From Nemertoderma westbladi (lineage: Eukaryota > Xenacoelomorpha > Nemertodermatida > Nemertodermatidae), in assembly GCA_032718475.1 (NCBI GenBank), contig JAUCBJ010007399.1:44603-108602 (forward strand): a DNA stretch of 64,000 nucleotides. The letters are read 5' to 3'. Both the position numbers and the translations under genes were made by a program. Position 1 is the first letter of the stretch. Each line of letters starts with the position of its first letter. Positions 35,640-46,489 of the stretch are shown piece after piece. The notes beneath the pieces were generated by a model that saw only the letters and a program-made list of their open reading frames with translations, had not been told where the DNA came from and ran no database searches.

Positions 35640-37178
35640 AAATTATTATATATACTAATAGCGCATATTCGGAAACATTTCATTCCGCATCCGTAGGAGG
35701 ATATCCTTGTACACTTTGCCATCGTTGGCTTTATTCAGCTAATGTTTCGTTATTTTGCGATGACCGTTAATGCGTTCGTTTAGCTGCTGTACAGGTTTAC
35801 CAATATAATTACTATCCGTGTGTAGGGAGCACCATGCGATGTATATTACATGGTGTGATTTGCAATGCAGTTAAATCCCGTGTATAGTTTCACCCCAGGG
35901 GGTATGGGTTCTGTTGTGAATGATAGATAGATAGATTTATTTATACATTATGTAAAAACAATAACAAATACAACAAACAATCTACCGGTAATCTACCATC
36001 GTAGCAACTGACTTCTGATGATAGAAATTAATTGTTGTTTATCATGGGCGCTATTACAAATAATTTGTAGTTTGTTGCTAGTGGGTTTTTTGTATAGGGA
36101 TGTGGCGATTATGCCATTTATATTTTTTATCATAACAACATGAAGGAAAGGTATGGCATTGTGTGGATATTCTATTGTGAAATGTATGTCTGTGTTACCG
36201 TAAACCGTAAGGGCTGCTTGGTTCACTACTTCTAAAATGGTGTTAATGTTGTACGTTTTACTCCAATCCACCCAAGATGTTCGATCTTTGTGATCATTCA
36301 GGGTGACGTAGAAGTTTGGAATTTGGGACGTTTTAGGCATAAGGGGGTTACATAGTTGTGTATTCCTTAAATTGCATTCGTCTAGAATATTAGAGAGAGC
36401 TGTTCTATAACACGATGTCGGGTCTTCCTTAAGGGTAGAGTAGTTTTTCCTATCTTTAAGGATAAGCATTCCCTAATATAATCGTCATTATTAAGTACAA
36501 GTATATTACCAGATTTGTCTCCCTTACAAATACGTATGTCCTTATTGGATTTATGACCCGCGATTGTATCTCGGTCCTGTGTAGTCAAGTTATTATGGTG
36601 CCGTTTGTTAATCTTATTATAATGCGTTTTATCAACTTCTCTATGAAGTTCACTAATCATTGACTCGATTACTTCGTCATCACACTTCGGAGGTAAGTTT
36701 CAGAGTTTACTCAGTTTAGTGGTTTTAAGAAAAGTGGATATGAGTTTATTATCTAACTGTTTATCGGGTTGGGTTAGTCGTAAGTTTGGTGATGTGTCTG
36801 GGATATTAGTATTCATTGTGTGGTAGTTTGGGGCATTGCTACGTCCAATATTGGTAATAGTGTCTCGTGGCGTTATAGGAACTGTGCTGTTCATAGTACG
36901 GCCCATTGTAACCCAATCCAAGCTCCTGCTCGGTTGCGGGGGTTTGGGTGGTCTTTATTAGCAGTGGTAATTGTAGGTTTAAACAGCTTATCGGGTATAG
37001 GGGTGGGTACAGTGATTTCCGAAGTTGGAATGTTGGTGTCCTTAAGTTTTAGTAGTTTGGTTGCATAGTTATTTCTAACATAAAAACGCAGTGCCGTGGC
37101 CATTTTAGTTATGTGGATGTGCGATTTGAGTTTATCATCCGGAGTAAAGGTTTTTGTAGGGTGGAAGTCCTTACCTAG
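35640..37178 (-). mobile_element. Penelope-like element, 3' part with RT core deleted
   Basis: Minus-strand Penelope-like (PLE) pieces. From the 5' side: LGKDFHPTKTF (near 37165), a 36700-37170 region, then ICKGDKSGNILVLNNDDYIRE (near 36520), YSTLKEDP (near 36430) and NFYVTLNDHKD (near 36300). These match the N-terminal RT region. The sequence then jumps to IPFLHVVMIKN and TSLYKKPTSNK (near 36080), so the catalytic RT core is deleted. Last is a GIY-YIG-like stretch, VIYIAWCS...NYIGKPVQQLNERINGHR (35750-35860), the PLE endonuclease. Frame changes occur near 36440 and 36690. The 5' continuation is at 48157-48740, separated by the BEL element. Confidence 0.8.
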
Positions 37179-37923
37179 TGTAACAGCGTGGGTTAACTGA
37201 TACAGAGAACGTAGTACTAGAGCTCCCATTTTACTCTAAACAGGCAAGAAATCTAATTGACTGATTCAGTATTGAAAACTTTCATCCCAGGGACCGCTGT
37301 TATTTGGGTGTGGGTACATTTTGTGCTAATCAACTTGACTGAAAACAATACTCGAACATAGGAATAATAGGGTAAAAATTGTATATATTGACTGATTGAA
37401 ACAAGTAATGAAATGCACAAAACACAAAACATACAAAAGTTTTAGATCAAACCTGTAGGTAATTTGTTAATAACGTGTAGGTAACTTAAATAAAGTACAT
37501 AAACTACCGGTAGCTGTAACCCGACACCGCCTGAGACTAAGATAACGGCAAGCAAAGGAACAACCAGTTCATCGGCAGGTTGTAGGTTATCAATATTTAA
37601 ATACCGGATCGACGGCCATTACTGGACTATCAGCTAACAGACGAACGGCCCAATACGACTCATAATACTGCAATAATGTGAGACTGAAATCTCAAATACT
37701 GAAATAGTTAAAATGCTGAACTAAGTTAAGTAGTACCAAATACAGAAAATAGTGACTGATAATACTCATATCAGACTGTCAGACATCCCGAACTGCCCAA
37801 TACTGGTCTTGGTACCGGTACTGCTTCTAAACCCCAGATAGATCATGGCACCTACTAAATATCAACCAAAATAATGGTACGTATCTATTAAACAAAAAAC
37901 GTTTCGGCCTTTGTGCCGTAACA
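37179..37923 (-). repeat. BEL/Pao 3' LTR
   Basis: 745 bp. It differs from the other LTR by single substitutions near 37283, 37791 and 37857. The 5' terminus in element orientation contains GGCACAAAGGCC. A partial extra copy of that terminus lies just inside, at 38041-38113. Confidence 0.95.
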
Positions 37924-38040
37924 AACCGTTCCCAAGTTTAAAATAAACACGTCAATTTTTTATTTTTAAACTTATGGAGAAAGAGCACCGTCAGCTATAG
38001 TCAATGGGTCATAAAATAATTTCCTGCTAAAATACAAAGT

Positions 38041-38113
38041 AATTTCACTCTAAAATACCAATAAATATCAACCAAAATAATGGTACATATCCATTTGAAC
38101 AAAAAACGTTTTG
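38041..38113 (-). repeat. Partial duplicate of LTR terminus
   Basis: Resembles the last 70 bp of the 3' LTR (about 37854-37923), including GGCCTTTGTGCCGTAACA, with several substitutions. It lies 118 bp inside the LTR. Confidence 0.85.
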
Positions 38114-38585
38114 GCCTTTGTGCCGTAACAAAATAAACACAACTTGGTAAATTTAAAGTAAACTATCTCTTTTAAATTAATGCACTTTATTACCTTTACT
38201 TATATAAAAATAACGGTTATTTTGTAGCTAACAAAATAATGTCAATTAAGAAGTACGAACTTCAAACAAATTAAATAATATGATTTTTATTTACCACCTA
38301 GATAAATCGGTATCATCAACTTGCGAATCAATACCCCATATTGAGATTCATAGTGTCCAGCCAGGATCTAGGTGTGTAATTAACGATTGCAAGTACGATT
38401 AATGTTTCCAATGTCGATCATCGATTGGTTAATATATAACGCAATTCATCGAAACGATAGGCAAGAAACAACAACAACCGACGTTGAACCTACCAGTATC
38501 ATCGTATATCGTCTGTGGACGGTATTTATCGAGATAGAAACGAATCCTGCCGATCCGAGCCCGACCATATTCAAAACGAGAATTA

Positions 38586-38770
38586 TCAGACAGTCGTAAT
38601 CATGTAAGACTGCCATAATAATCTAAGACTGTCGCAATAATAATCGCAGACCATCGTAATAATGTGAGACCATCGTAATAATCTCAGACAGCCGTAACAA
38701 TCTCAGACCGCCGCAATAATCATCGCAGACCATCGTAATAATCTCTGACCGCCGCAATAATCATCAACCG
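38586..38770. repeat. Degenerate ~21-23-bp tandem repeat
   Basis: Eight or so units resembling GCAGACCATCGTAATAATCT, with variants, in the non-coding tail of the BEL element. Confidence 0.8.
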
Positions 38771-39126
38771 AGAACAATAGGATGTTATATCCCTACTTAA
38801 TGTTAACCTTAAATCTCAGACGGGCGAGCCACTAATCTAAGGACCATTAACAGTCTGTTTAATATAACCTAATTTAATTATAATAGAACTTAAAATAGAT
38901 ATGGACATACTTTATCTATAATTAAGTTAAGTATATGGTAGTGGACAAAAGTATGATAATAATATAGAGTTCGAAAATATATATTTCAATTTACCTAGGT
39001 ACCGTACAGTATTATATACAGTAGCAACCTACTGTAAAATTGCACATTAAAACCAGTATCTAAAAATAGCACATAGATATTGTTTTCAGTTGCATGTATA
39101 TGGGAGTGCTTAATCACTTTGAATCC

Positions 39127-39161
<35 letters not shown>

Positions 39162-39296
39162 AAAGTATTAATAGTACAGTACAGTACCCTATTCATGGCC
39201 AATATACTATACATACAAATAAACAAATTACTTCACATCATACAACATGCAAAGTAGCTAATGGAATTGGAAGGCCCGCATACATAATAAAACACA

Positions 39297-39455
39297 ATCT
39301 GTTCCCTTGGATTTATTAATTATAAAAACAACAGAACAAACAAACTCCGTTCCCTTGATTTTATTAATTATAAAACAACAAAACAAACAAACTCCGTTCC
39401 CTTGATTTTATTAATTATATAAGCAACAAAACAAACCATCTCCGTTCCCTTGACG
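39297..39455. repeat. ~53-55-bp tandem repeat, three copies
   Basis: Each unit has CCGTTCCCTTGATTTTATTA, then AATTAT and an A/C-rich stretch ending in CAAACAAACT or similar. It lies 110 bp downstream of the pol stop in element orientation. Confidence 0.85.
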
Positions 39456-39564
39456 TTGCCTCCACTATAAATGATTGTCCAACGTAATCCTGCACTTATA
39501 CTATATTATAGTCAAGAGAAAGTACTGTTAAATTAAGAATAAAGACCAATAACTAATACAGATA

Positions 39565-42500
39565 TCAGGCATTGCAATAAGATGAGTTAGAAGGAACAAC
39601 ATTACCTTTGTAGTCATCCACCATTCTGGCTTCTTCTAGAAGCACCAGACGCTGCACTGGTCGTACTAAAGTACCGGTACCAGTTAATGTTCTCAACTTT
39701 ACTTTACGAACCAAGCCGTCAACTGGATTTGGAAATATTTCGATAACTCTCCCTGTTACCCAAAGCTTACGGGAAACAGGCAGAACTCCATCATCCGAAA
39801 TGAGTACGAGATCTCCAACTTGAAGATTACGATGTACTTTATACCATTTCGATCTGGCTTGATGAGTTGGGAGATAGTAGGTTAACCACAAATCCCAAAA
39901 TATGTTCGTGAGTTGTTGAATCTTTCTATAGGTTCGTCGCGAGTATAAATCATTCCGATCTGTCTCTACAGATAAAGGCACCATTGCCGGTTCTCGCATC
40001 AGTAGATGGTTAGGCGTCAACACCTGATCCTCACTAGGATCACTGCTGACAGATGTTAACGGGCGAGAATTGATAATGTTCTCAACTTCGACTAAAAATG
40101 TGATCAGATGATCATCGGATAGTGTTAGATAAGGAGGAATGGTCAATAGAAGAGCCGTTTTTACACTTTTAATTAAACGCTCCCAGATTCCCCCCTGCCA
40201 TGGCGCACTAGGCGGATTGAATGTGAATTTAATCTTTGATTTAGCGAGAACATTGCCAATAGCACTACGGTCCCAGGCTATCAAAACATCTCTGGTCTCA
40301 GTATCAGTTCCAAGAAAATTACTTCCACAATCTGCAATAATCTCTTTAACTTGGCCCCTCCTACATACGAATCTAGTTAGACATAATATGAAGGCATCGG
40401 TTGTCAGATCAGTGACAATATCCAAATGCAAAGCTCTTGACGCCAAACAGGTAAAGATTGTACCCCAACGCTTCTGAATTCTACGACCAATCTTTGTCTC
40501 TATGGGACCCCACAGATCCACTCCAGAGACTTGAAAAACAGGATGGTATGCTTCTACTCGCGCCAATGGTAATGGAGCCATCTGCTGATTTAAAAGGCGA
40601 CCTTTAAATTTCTTACAAAGAATGCAGCTAGCTAAAGTGGAATCTATTACACAACGACCACCATCAAACCAATACTTGCGCCTGATAATACTATGAATAT
40701 AATTTCGTCCAACATGAGAATTAATAATGTGATATTCCCAAGCGATGCTTTCCTGTATATTCCAGCCTTTTGGAATGATAATGGGGTACTTCATATCCTC
40801 ATCAACAGGAGCACTCACTAAATGAGAACCAACTCTAATAACATTATTAAGTATGACTGGTGTGAGTTTAGCGAGTTGAGATGTTATGGGAACATTTCTT
40901 CCATCATATAAAAGTTTGTAGTCAGAAGTATAACACATCTTCTGCACTAAAGCAATTAACATCATCTCCACTGAATACACTTCTGGAATTGATAATCGTC
41001 GAGTATCTGGCAACTCAACTTTGGCGACACCTATCTTCAGTCTATATTCCTGAGCTAGTCTTCGCCACCATGCAACTTTCCTAACAATCTCAGTCCAATT
41101 GTTACAACTGTTCAATAATCTCCAAATAACCGGGTGACATGAAGTATCTTCAGGTTTTACTACAACGACCTTGGCGGAAACAACAGGGTTGGAATTTGAA
41201 AGCTTAGGTTTAACCTCCTCAACTTGTTTGAGCTGTTCTGTTGAGAGTTGAATATTAATATCAGGCCAACTGCTGATATCTTCCTTTAAAAACGCTGGCC
41301 CATGCAACCAGAAATCACTTCTTTCTATAAGTTCCTCTGGGTAAACACCCCGTGAAGCCAAGTCTGCTGGATTATACTCGCTAGGGCAGTGTCTCCACTT
41401 AGAGCCATCTTGTTTAACATAATCTAAGATTTCATTTCTACGATTTGTAATATAAACTTTAAACCGCTTCCTTGTGGATTTCAAATAATACAGAACGAGA
41501 ATTGCATCAGTCCAGAAATAAACATCGCACTTTAAGTCAGACAGATGCTCTTTAACAAATTTCGTTAATCTAGTGCCAATTAAAGCCGCTTGCAATTCTG
41601 CACGAGGAATAGTCAACACAGCCTTTGGAACAGTACGAGACTTTGCAGTCACAAGCATTACTTCCACATTGTTATTAGATTCTCTACGGAGATAAACGCA
41701 AACTCCAAGACCTTCAGAAGAAGCATCTGAGAAACAATGAAGCTGATATTCATAATGAAAATCACAAGATGAAGAAAAATACATTCTTTGAACTACAAAT
41801 TGTTCCAGCATTAGAAGTCTATCTTCCCACCGTCTCCACTTTTGATAGATATCAGACAGCAATGTGTCATCCCATCCAATTTCATTTATCCACATCGATC
41901 TGATCAACTGTCGCGCTTTCAAAACTACTGGACACACTAAATTATATGGGTCGAATAATGAACTCATAATAGACAGACATATTCTCTTTGTTCTAACCTC
42001 GCCAACTCTACGATTAATGGTGAATAATATAGCATCGTTTGTAGGATCCCATTTGACTCCCAATGTCTTTACAACAGGCAAATCATCAATATCTAGATCA
42101 AAAGTTCCTTTACTAGTGTCTATCTTTTCCGGTAATAAACCTTTTAAAAATTCCTTAGAGTTACTTCGAAATTTGTGCAAATTAAACCCTCCAATCTGAA
42201 GACAAGCAATAACATCCTTGGCCAAATTGATGGCAGATTCAACAGAGTTGGTTGATTTAATACAATCATCCATGTAGAAATCGTTGGTTATTGTCTTTAT
42301 AGTCAACTCACTATACTTATCTCGGTTGTCAATGGCTGTTCTCTTTAAACTATTGTTAGCAACAGCTGGTGAATCTTTAGCGCCGAATGTGTGCACCAGC
42401 ATGACATAGGTTTCCGGATCTTTACAAAGTGTCTCGTCGCTCCACCACAGAAATCGGAGTGAATCAGAGTCAGTAGATGAACACCGGACCTGGTGAAACA

Positions 42501-42840
42501 TCCCCTCAACATCTGCTGTAAAAGCCACAGAGTCAAAGCGAAAACGAAACAGAACACCAAACAGACTATTTAATAGGTTCAGACCTTCTAATAGTTCTGA
42601 ATTAAGACTCATTCCTCGATAGACTGCTGCACAGTCATTTACAATCCGCACCTTGTTTCTCTTCTCCGGGTGGCAAACATAATGATGGGGTAGATAATAG
42701 GTGAGGTTGGAAATTTTGCTAGATTCCTCATCCGACAACATACGAGCATACCCCTTTAAAAGATATTCGTTAATCTGCACTCTATACTTCACTTGGTAAA
42801 TAACTATAGATACGATGAGCAGCATACAAATCAATTCCAA
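39565..42840 (-). CDS. BEL/Pao Pol: RT, RNase H, integrase
   Basis: A 1091-aa frame. RT begins with YRVQINEYLLKGYARML and YYLPHHYV, then RIVNDCAAVYRGMSLN, FTADVEGMFHQV (motif A Asp) and FYMDDCIKS (motif C). RNase H follows with CFSDASSEGLGV, the AALIGTRL region and FWTDAILVLYYLK. Integrase has HIINSHVGR...CILC zinc binding, FQVSGVDLWG (D), IIADCGSNFLG (D) and APWQGGIWERLIKSVK (E). It ends with a DUF5641-like domain, RSKWYKVHRNLQVGDLVLI. All catalytic residues looked for are present. Its open frame overlaps the gag-protease frame by about 58 bp in another phase. The usual 150-200-residue linker between protease and RT is not seen, suggesting an internal deletion. Confidence 0.93.
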   Translation of the reverse strand: MELICMLLIVSIVIYQVKYRVQINEYLLKGYARMLSDEESSKISNLTYYLPHHYVCHPEKRNKVRIVNDCAAVYRGMSLNSELLEGLNLLNSLFGVLFRFRFDSVAFTADVEGMFHQVRCSSTDSDSLRFLWWSDETLCKDPETYVMLVHTFGAKDSPAVANNSLKRTAIDNRDKYSELTIKTITNDFYMDDCIKSTNSVESAINLAKDVIACLQIGGFNLHKFRSNSKEFLKGLLPEKIDTSKGTFDLDIDDLPVVKTLGVKWDPTNDAILFTINRRVGEVRTKRICLSIMSSLFDPYNLVCPVVLKARQLIRSMWINEIGWDDTLLSDIYQKWRRWEDRLLMLEQFVVQRMYFSSSCDFHYEYQLHCFSDASSEGLGVCVYLRRESNNNVEVMLVTAKSRTVPKAVLTIPRAELQAALIGTRLTKFVKEHLSDLKCDVYFWTDAILVLYYLKSTRKRFKVYITNRRNEILDYVKQDGSKWRHCPSEYNPADLASRGVYPEELIERSDFWLHGPAFLKEDISSWPDINIQLSTEQLKQVEEVKPKLSNSNPVVSAKVVVVKPEDTSCHPVIWRLLNSCNNWTEIVRKVAWWRRLAQEYRLKIGVAKVELPDTRRLSIPEVYSVEMMLIALVQKMCYTSDYKLLYDGRNVPITSQLAKLTPVILNNVIRVGSHLVSAPVDEDMKYPIIIPKGWNIQESIAWEYHIINSHVGRNYIHSIIRRKYWFDGGRCVIDSTLASCILCKKFKGRLLNQQMAPLPLARVEAYHPVFQVSGVDLWGPIETKIGRRIQKRWGTIFTCLASRALHLDIVTDLTTDAFILCLTRFVCRRGQVKEIIADCGSNFLGTDTETRDVLIAWDRSAIGNVLAKSKIKFTFNPPSAPWQGGIWERLIKSVKTALLLTIPPYLTLSDDHLITFLVEVENIINSRPLTSVSSDPSEDQVLTPNHLLMREPAMVPLSVETDRNDLYSRRTYRKIQQLTNIFWDLWLTYYLPTHQARSKWYKVHRNLQVGDLVLISDDGVLPVSRKLWVTGRVIEIFPNPVDGLVRKVKLRTLTGTGTLVRPVQRLVLLEEARMVDDYKGNVVPSNSSYCNA

Positions 42841-45800
42841 TCAACATTGCGATTGAATCTATATCTACTTCACACCGAGGTATATTAAATCCAGAACTTT
42901 GATACCAAGAATCAGCATAATAGTTGTAAGGTAATCCCATATAGTCCGCGAAATTTTCAACAGCTAAAACACTAATAGAATCAAAAGGGGATTTTCCATT
43001 ATGATAATACTTTTCACAATTCTCAATCTCTACTATACTTGATGACGGTTGTAAAGAGCATACAGCTACTCTAACTTCAAACTTAGATGGATTGCTGTCA
43101 ACCGTATTTATTGTCATTGGCCTAGCTGACGAAATATCATTGGTGATTCTAGAAACACAATCATAATCCACGAAAGATACATTACTCCCAGTATCAAGCA
43201 TTGCATATACAGATAATGACCCTTTATCACCCTTCAAACGAATTGGCACTACATTGTAACCCTTTAAAACTGCTTTCATGACAGGTTTTGATGGTAATTT
43301 AGTGTGCAGAACTGTACTGTGAAGATCATAATCAAATTCATTTTCAGAATCTGTTTCACCATTTGAATATGTAAGAACACAAGATCGTGATTGTTTCTGT
43401 ACAATTTTATGGCTTGATTCATCGTGAGCTTTCTCTACCTGATTCTTCGAGTCTTTGTTATTTGAAAATGAATCATCATGTAGAGTCGTATGATGACGTC
43501 CATTACATTTCAAACAAGATGTCTTAGATGTGCAATATCTCCTAGCATGATGTGGATGCATGCAATTGTAGCACACATTTAATACCTTCACAAGAGATCG
43601 TCTTTCAGACAGATTTAATTTAAGAAATTCGGGACAGTTATATAAAGCATGTTGATTTTCACACAAGGGGCATTTGGGTTTACCATACACCTGCGAATTC
43701 CTGCCACCGTTTCCAACTGATCTATCCTCTGGTTTAGCAATATGAGCACCATTTTCAGATCCATGGTTTCTAACTGTATTGTAAATACTGGTGTTTGTGC
43801 TACAATGTGAATGACTCATCTCATTCTCGTTTACATCTGAATACATCATCCTAGCCCTCTCTGGCTTATCTGTTCTATTTGCCACTTTCGTCTTCCCCAA
43901 GGCACGTTCACTGAATAACTTATTATTTACACATCTGGCATCTTTTCTAAGCAAATTCGGTAAGTCCATAGGCTGCAAGACTCGATTCTGAATTACCATA
44001 CAGTTGTCAACAAATTCTTGCCATTTCTTACGGAATGGAAATTCACATCGAGATATAATATCTTGTAAGTTGCTGATATTAACCAACAGCTGCTCCTGGC
44101 CCAAATCTTTCAACATATCAAAGGATGAGTCTAATTCATCTGCTAACTCTAACATTCCTTCAGCTCCTTTAACTTCTTTACCACCTCGCAATGCGCTAAT
44201 GATAGCGGCAGCTGCTACGTGCTCCTCCCCATAACGTTGTTTTAAAATGTTCCACACTTTATTGAAACCTTGCTTCACTCCATAATATCTACTGACCAAT
44301 CTGTGCACTTCACAAGTTGTTAAGGTGTATAAATAGTTAAGTTTTTCCGAATCTGTGAATGGTTGATTTCCGACCATTGAAGCAAAAATCTTATAGAAAC
44401 CAGGCCATTGTTGTGCACCTCCATCGAACTTCAAGATCTGAACGGGTGGCAAACCCTGTCTAGATGCAAACACAGACATCTGGGACATAAAATCTTTAAC
44501 AACTCCACCATCACCACTATCTGTTGCCTTAATACCGATATTTTGATTAGGAGGAGGAGGAGGACTTTGAGTATCATCACCACTAACATGCTGACTAGCA
44601 GGGTTTCGACAAGCATTTTGACTAGGAATTTTGTGACTACCATCACCTGCTGCAAGGCTAATGTTCTGTAATCTAGACATAATTGGATGAGTAAAGTTGG
44701 AAAATTTCAACTCATTTTCTGAAACTGAAGCATTGGATAAAATATGTGGTTGCATTCTTTCTTGAACTTTCACAGCCTGATTTCGATATGCAATATTTTC
44801 TTCAGATTTCAAATCACAATCAAGTTTATGACCATATGCGCCAAAATAGTTTTTGCCTCCACTATTAATTGTTCTAGTTATAAGTCGATCTGGATACTTT
44901 GTCATAAATGTTTTTGGCGTAGAACTATAAAGTTTATTACTCACTTGTGGTTTCGAATTTTGTTGATCGAATGGCTCATGCTCAATATCTGCAATCACCT
45001 CTATCCTATTGAGAGCTTTAGAAAAGGTGTCATGTTTGTCTACTTTATTTGTTGGCTGAAATAAATGATCAACTTTCATCGCATCTGTTTCGTCCTTAAT
45101 CTTTAAGTCCCTATTGTATGCATCAACCACCCAGTCAGCAACTGCATACACTTCCTCTATTGCAACTGCAAACACATTAACGTCTGCTGGCCAGCATTTA
45201 TAGATATGCTGTACAACTTCTAATAGTGCCACTTGTCTTCCGTGTTTTATCAACATGTCAACAGCTGACACACCAGCAATTTCTAATGACTTTCTTAATT
45301 CTCTCACATCAATTTCGTTATGATCCAACTCTGATGACTTTACTCTAGTTCTTATATTCTCTATATCATTTAAACATTCAATCCGTTCAGCTTGTAAATT
45401 TTCATCAGCTTCTAAGAAAATTTTTGTTTTCTTGACCTGATATATCTGGTTATGAGAGGTTTCTCTCCGTTTATGCGAATTCTCAAACATCTCTTGACTC
45501 ATATTTTCTGGTCTCATGCCATATTTCACCTCATCTTCGAATTTCTGTTCATCTAAAATCTGATCTAAGGAAAACAATTTTTCTTCAACTTCCTTATTTA
45601 GGAATTGTTCTTTTATAGCTAACTTCTCTCGTCGTAACAACGCCATTTTGTGAGCAGCTGTAAACGAGATTCGAGATGTGATGGATGAATCAGAACCAGC
45701 TTTAGAACTGGGTTTCCTGCTACTGTCTTTTCCTTTTAATCTAGACAAGGTTGGCATCACTTGTGAAACACTATCTTCTGGGGATATATTTGGATCATCA

Positions 45801-46489
45801 TCCTCCATTGTTAAATCTGCATTAACACTAAACCTTCGCAGATATTGTTGTAACTTCTCTAAATTGCCCTGAACGCGTTCTTCGGCTTCTAATAGACTCT
45901 GTGTCAGCCTATCTGCGACATTGTACAAGCGATAAATGAGTGCATCATTGCGTAAATTTACAATGGCAGTATACTGTTCGTGCCAAATTTTCTCTAACAG
46001 CTCATGTTGACATTTTAAATGTTCAAAGTCAGACACACCTTCTAATGATAAGTTCATAATAAAAGTAGACACTTTATTGACTGTCTTTGTAATTTGCGAA
46101 AAATGACCAGCTGCCTTTTTTATATAATTAGGCAATGCTAGAGGGTCAGGGTTATTTAATTGACCAACAACAGATCGACTTCTGGATAGGGTCTGGAGAT
46201 TCCTATCAGAATTACTGACAGTCTGAACGTTTCCATCCGGTACTTGATTAGATCTACGAGTAGGCCATATTCTAACTCTAGGATCACACGGCTGTGCCGG
46301 TATTTGAGTATTTTGAGCCTCATTAGCGATACCAGCACCTGGCATCGTAATTTCTTGTAAAATACCACCAGAATCTGGCTCTTGTGCAGGTATTTGAGTA
46401 ATGTCATCTTCATTACTGATACCAATACCATCCGATATCGTGGTTTGTCGTAAAATATCATCAGCATCAGACGGTGATGCTGTAGCCAT
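42782..46489 (-). CDS. BEL/Pao Gag and protease
   Basis: The frame opens at 46636, but the likely start is MATASPSD at 46489. About 1235 aa: an N-terminal acidic region, a long charged helical middle, then a DUF1759-like capsid core (LPPVQILKFDGGAQQWPGFYK near 44420). Zinc knuckles follow (CPLCENQHALYNC, CYNCMHPHHARRYC, CLKCNGRHHTTLH; 43480-43670), then an aspartic protease with VYAMLDTGSNVSFVD (near 43180). It ends soon after LIGIDLYAAHRI, close to where the RT frame begins. Gag packages the RNA and protease matures the polyprotein; Pol expression would need a frame change at about 42782-42840. Confidence 0.9.
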   Translation of the reverse strand: MATASPSDADDILRQTTISDGIGISNEDDITQIPAQEPDSGGILQEITMPGAGIANEAQNTQIPAQPCDPRVRIWPTRRSNQVPDGNVQTVSNSDRNLQTLSRSRSVVGQLNNPDPLALPNYIKKAAGHFSQITKTVNKVSTFIMNLSLEGVSDFEHLKCQHELLEKIWHEQYTAIVNLRNDALIYRLYNVADRLTQSLLEAEERVQGNLEKLQQYLRRFSVNADLTMEDDDPNISPEDSVSQVMPTLSRLKGKDSSRKPSSKAGSDSSITSRISFTAAHKMALLRREKLAIKEQFLNKEVEEKLFSLDQILDEQKFEDEVKYGMRPENMSQEMFENSHKRRETSHNQIYQVKKTKIFLEADENLQAERIECLNDIENIRTRVKSSELDHNEIDVRELRKSLEIAGVSAVDMLIKHGRQVALLEVVQHIYKCWPADVNVFAVAIEEVYAVADWVVDAYNRDLKIKDETDAMKVDHLFQPTNKVDKHDTFSKALNRIEVIADIEHEPFDQQNSKPQVSNKLYSSTPKTFMTKYPDRLITRTINSGGKNYFGAYGHKLDCDLKSEENIAYRNQAVKVQERMQPHILSNASVSENELKFSNFTHPIMSRLQNISLAAGDGSHKIPSQNACRNPASQHVSGDDTQSPPPPPNQNIGIKATDSGDGGVVKDFMSQMSVFASRQGLPPVQILKFDGGAQQWPGFYKIFASMVGNQPFTDSEKLNYLYTLTTCEVHRLVSRYYGVKQGFNKVWNILKQRYGEEHVAAAAIISALRGGKEVKGAEGMLELADELDSSFDMLKDLGQEQLLVNISNLQDIISRCEFPFRKKWQEFVDNCMVIQNRVLQPMDLPNLLRKDARCVNNKLFSERALGKTKVANRTDKPERARMMYSDVNENEMSHSHCSTNTSIYNTVRNHGSENGAHIAKPEDRSVGNGGRNSQVYGKPKCPLCENQHALYNCPEFLKLNLSERRSLVKVLNVCYNCMHPHHARRYCTSKTSCLKCNGRHHTTLHDDSFSNNKDSKNQVEKAHDESSHKIVQKQSRSCVLTYSNGETDSENEFDYDLHSTVLHTKLPSKPVMKAVLKGYNVVPIRLKGDKGSLSVYAMLDTGSNVSFVDYDCVSRITNDISSARPMTINTVDSNPSKFEVRVAVCSLQPSSSIVEIENCEKYYHNGKSPFDSISVLAVENFADYMGLPYNYYADSWYQSSGFNIPRCEVDIDSIAMLIGIDLYAAHRIYSYLPSEV

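Larger units (their letters stand above)
37924..39564. other. Non-coding tail of the BEL element
   Basis: 1.64 kb between the pol stop and the 3' LTR, with no env or other recognisable ORF. It contains a partial LTR-terminus repeat, two short tandem arrays and a poly-T tract at about 39129-39157. Confidence 0.7.

Noticed and set aside
37885-37930. Hammerhead-ribozyme-like GGCACAAAGGCCGAAACG on the minus strand at the LTR end
   Set aside because: The stem and GAAAC-like half are there, but no CTGATGA half lies beside it in any of the three copies.
39297-39455. GTTCCCTTGAT repeats as part of an LTR, because an inverse match lies near 46950
   Set aside because: The match is short and in opposite orientation; the true LTRs are 37179-37923 and 47407-48151.
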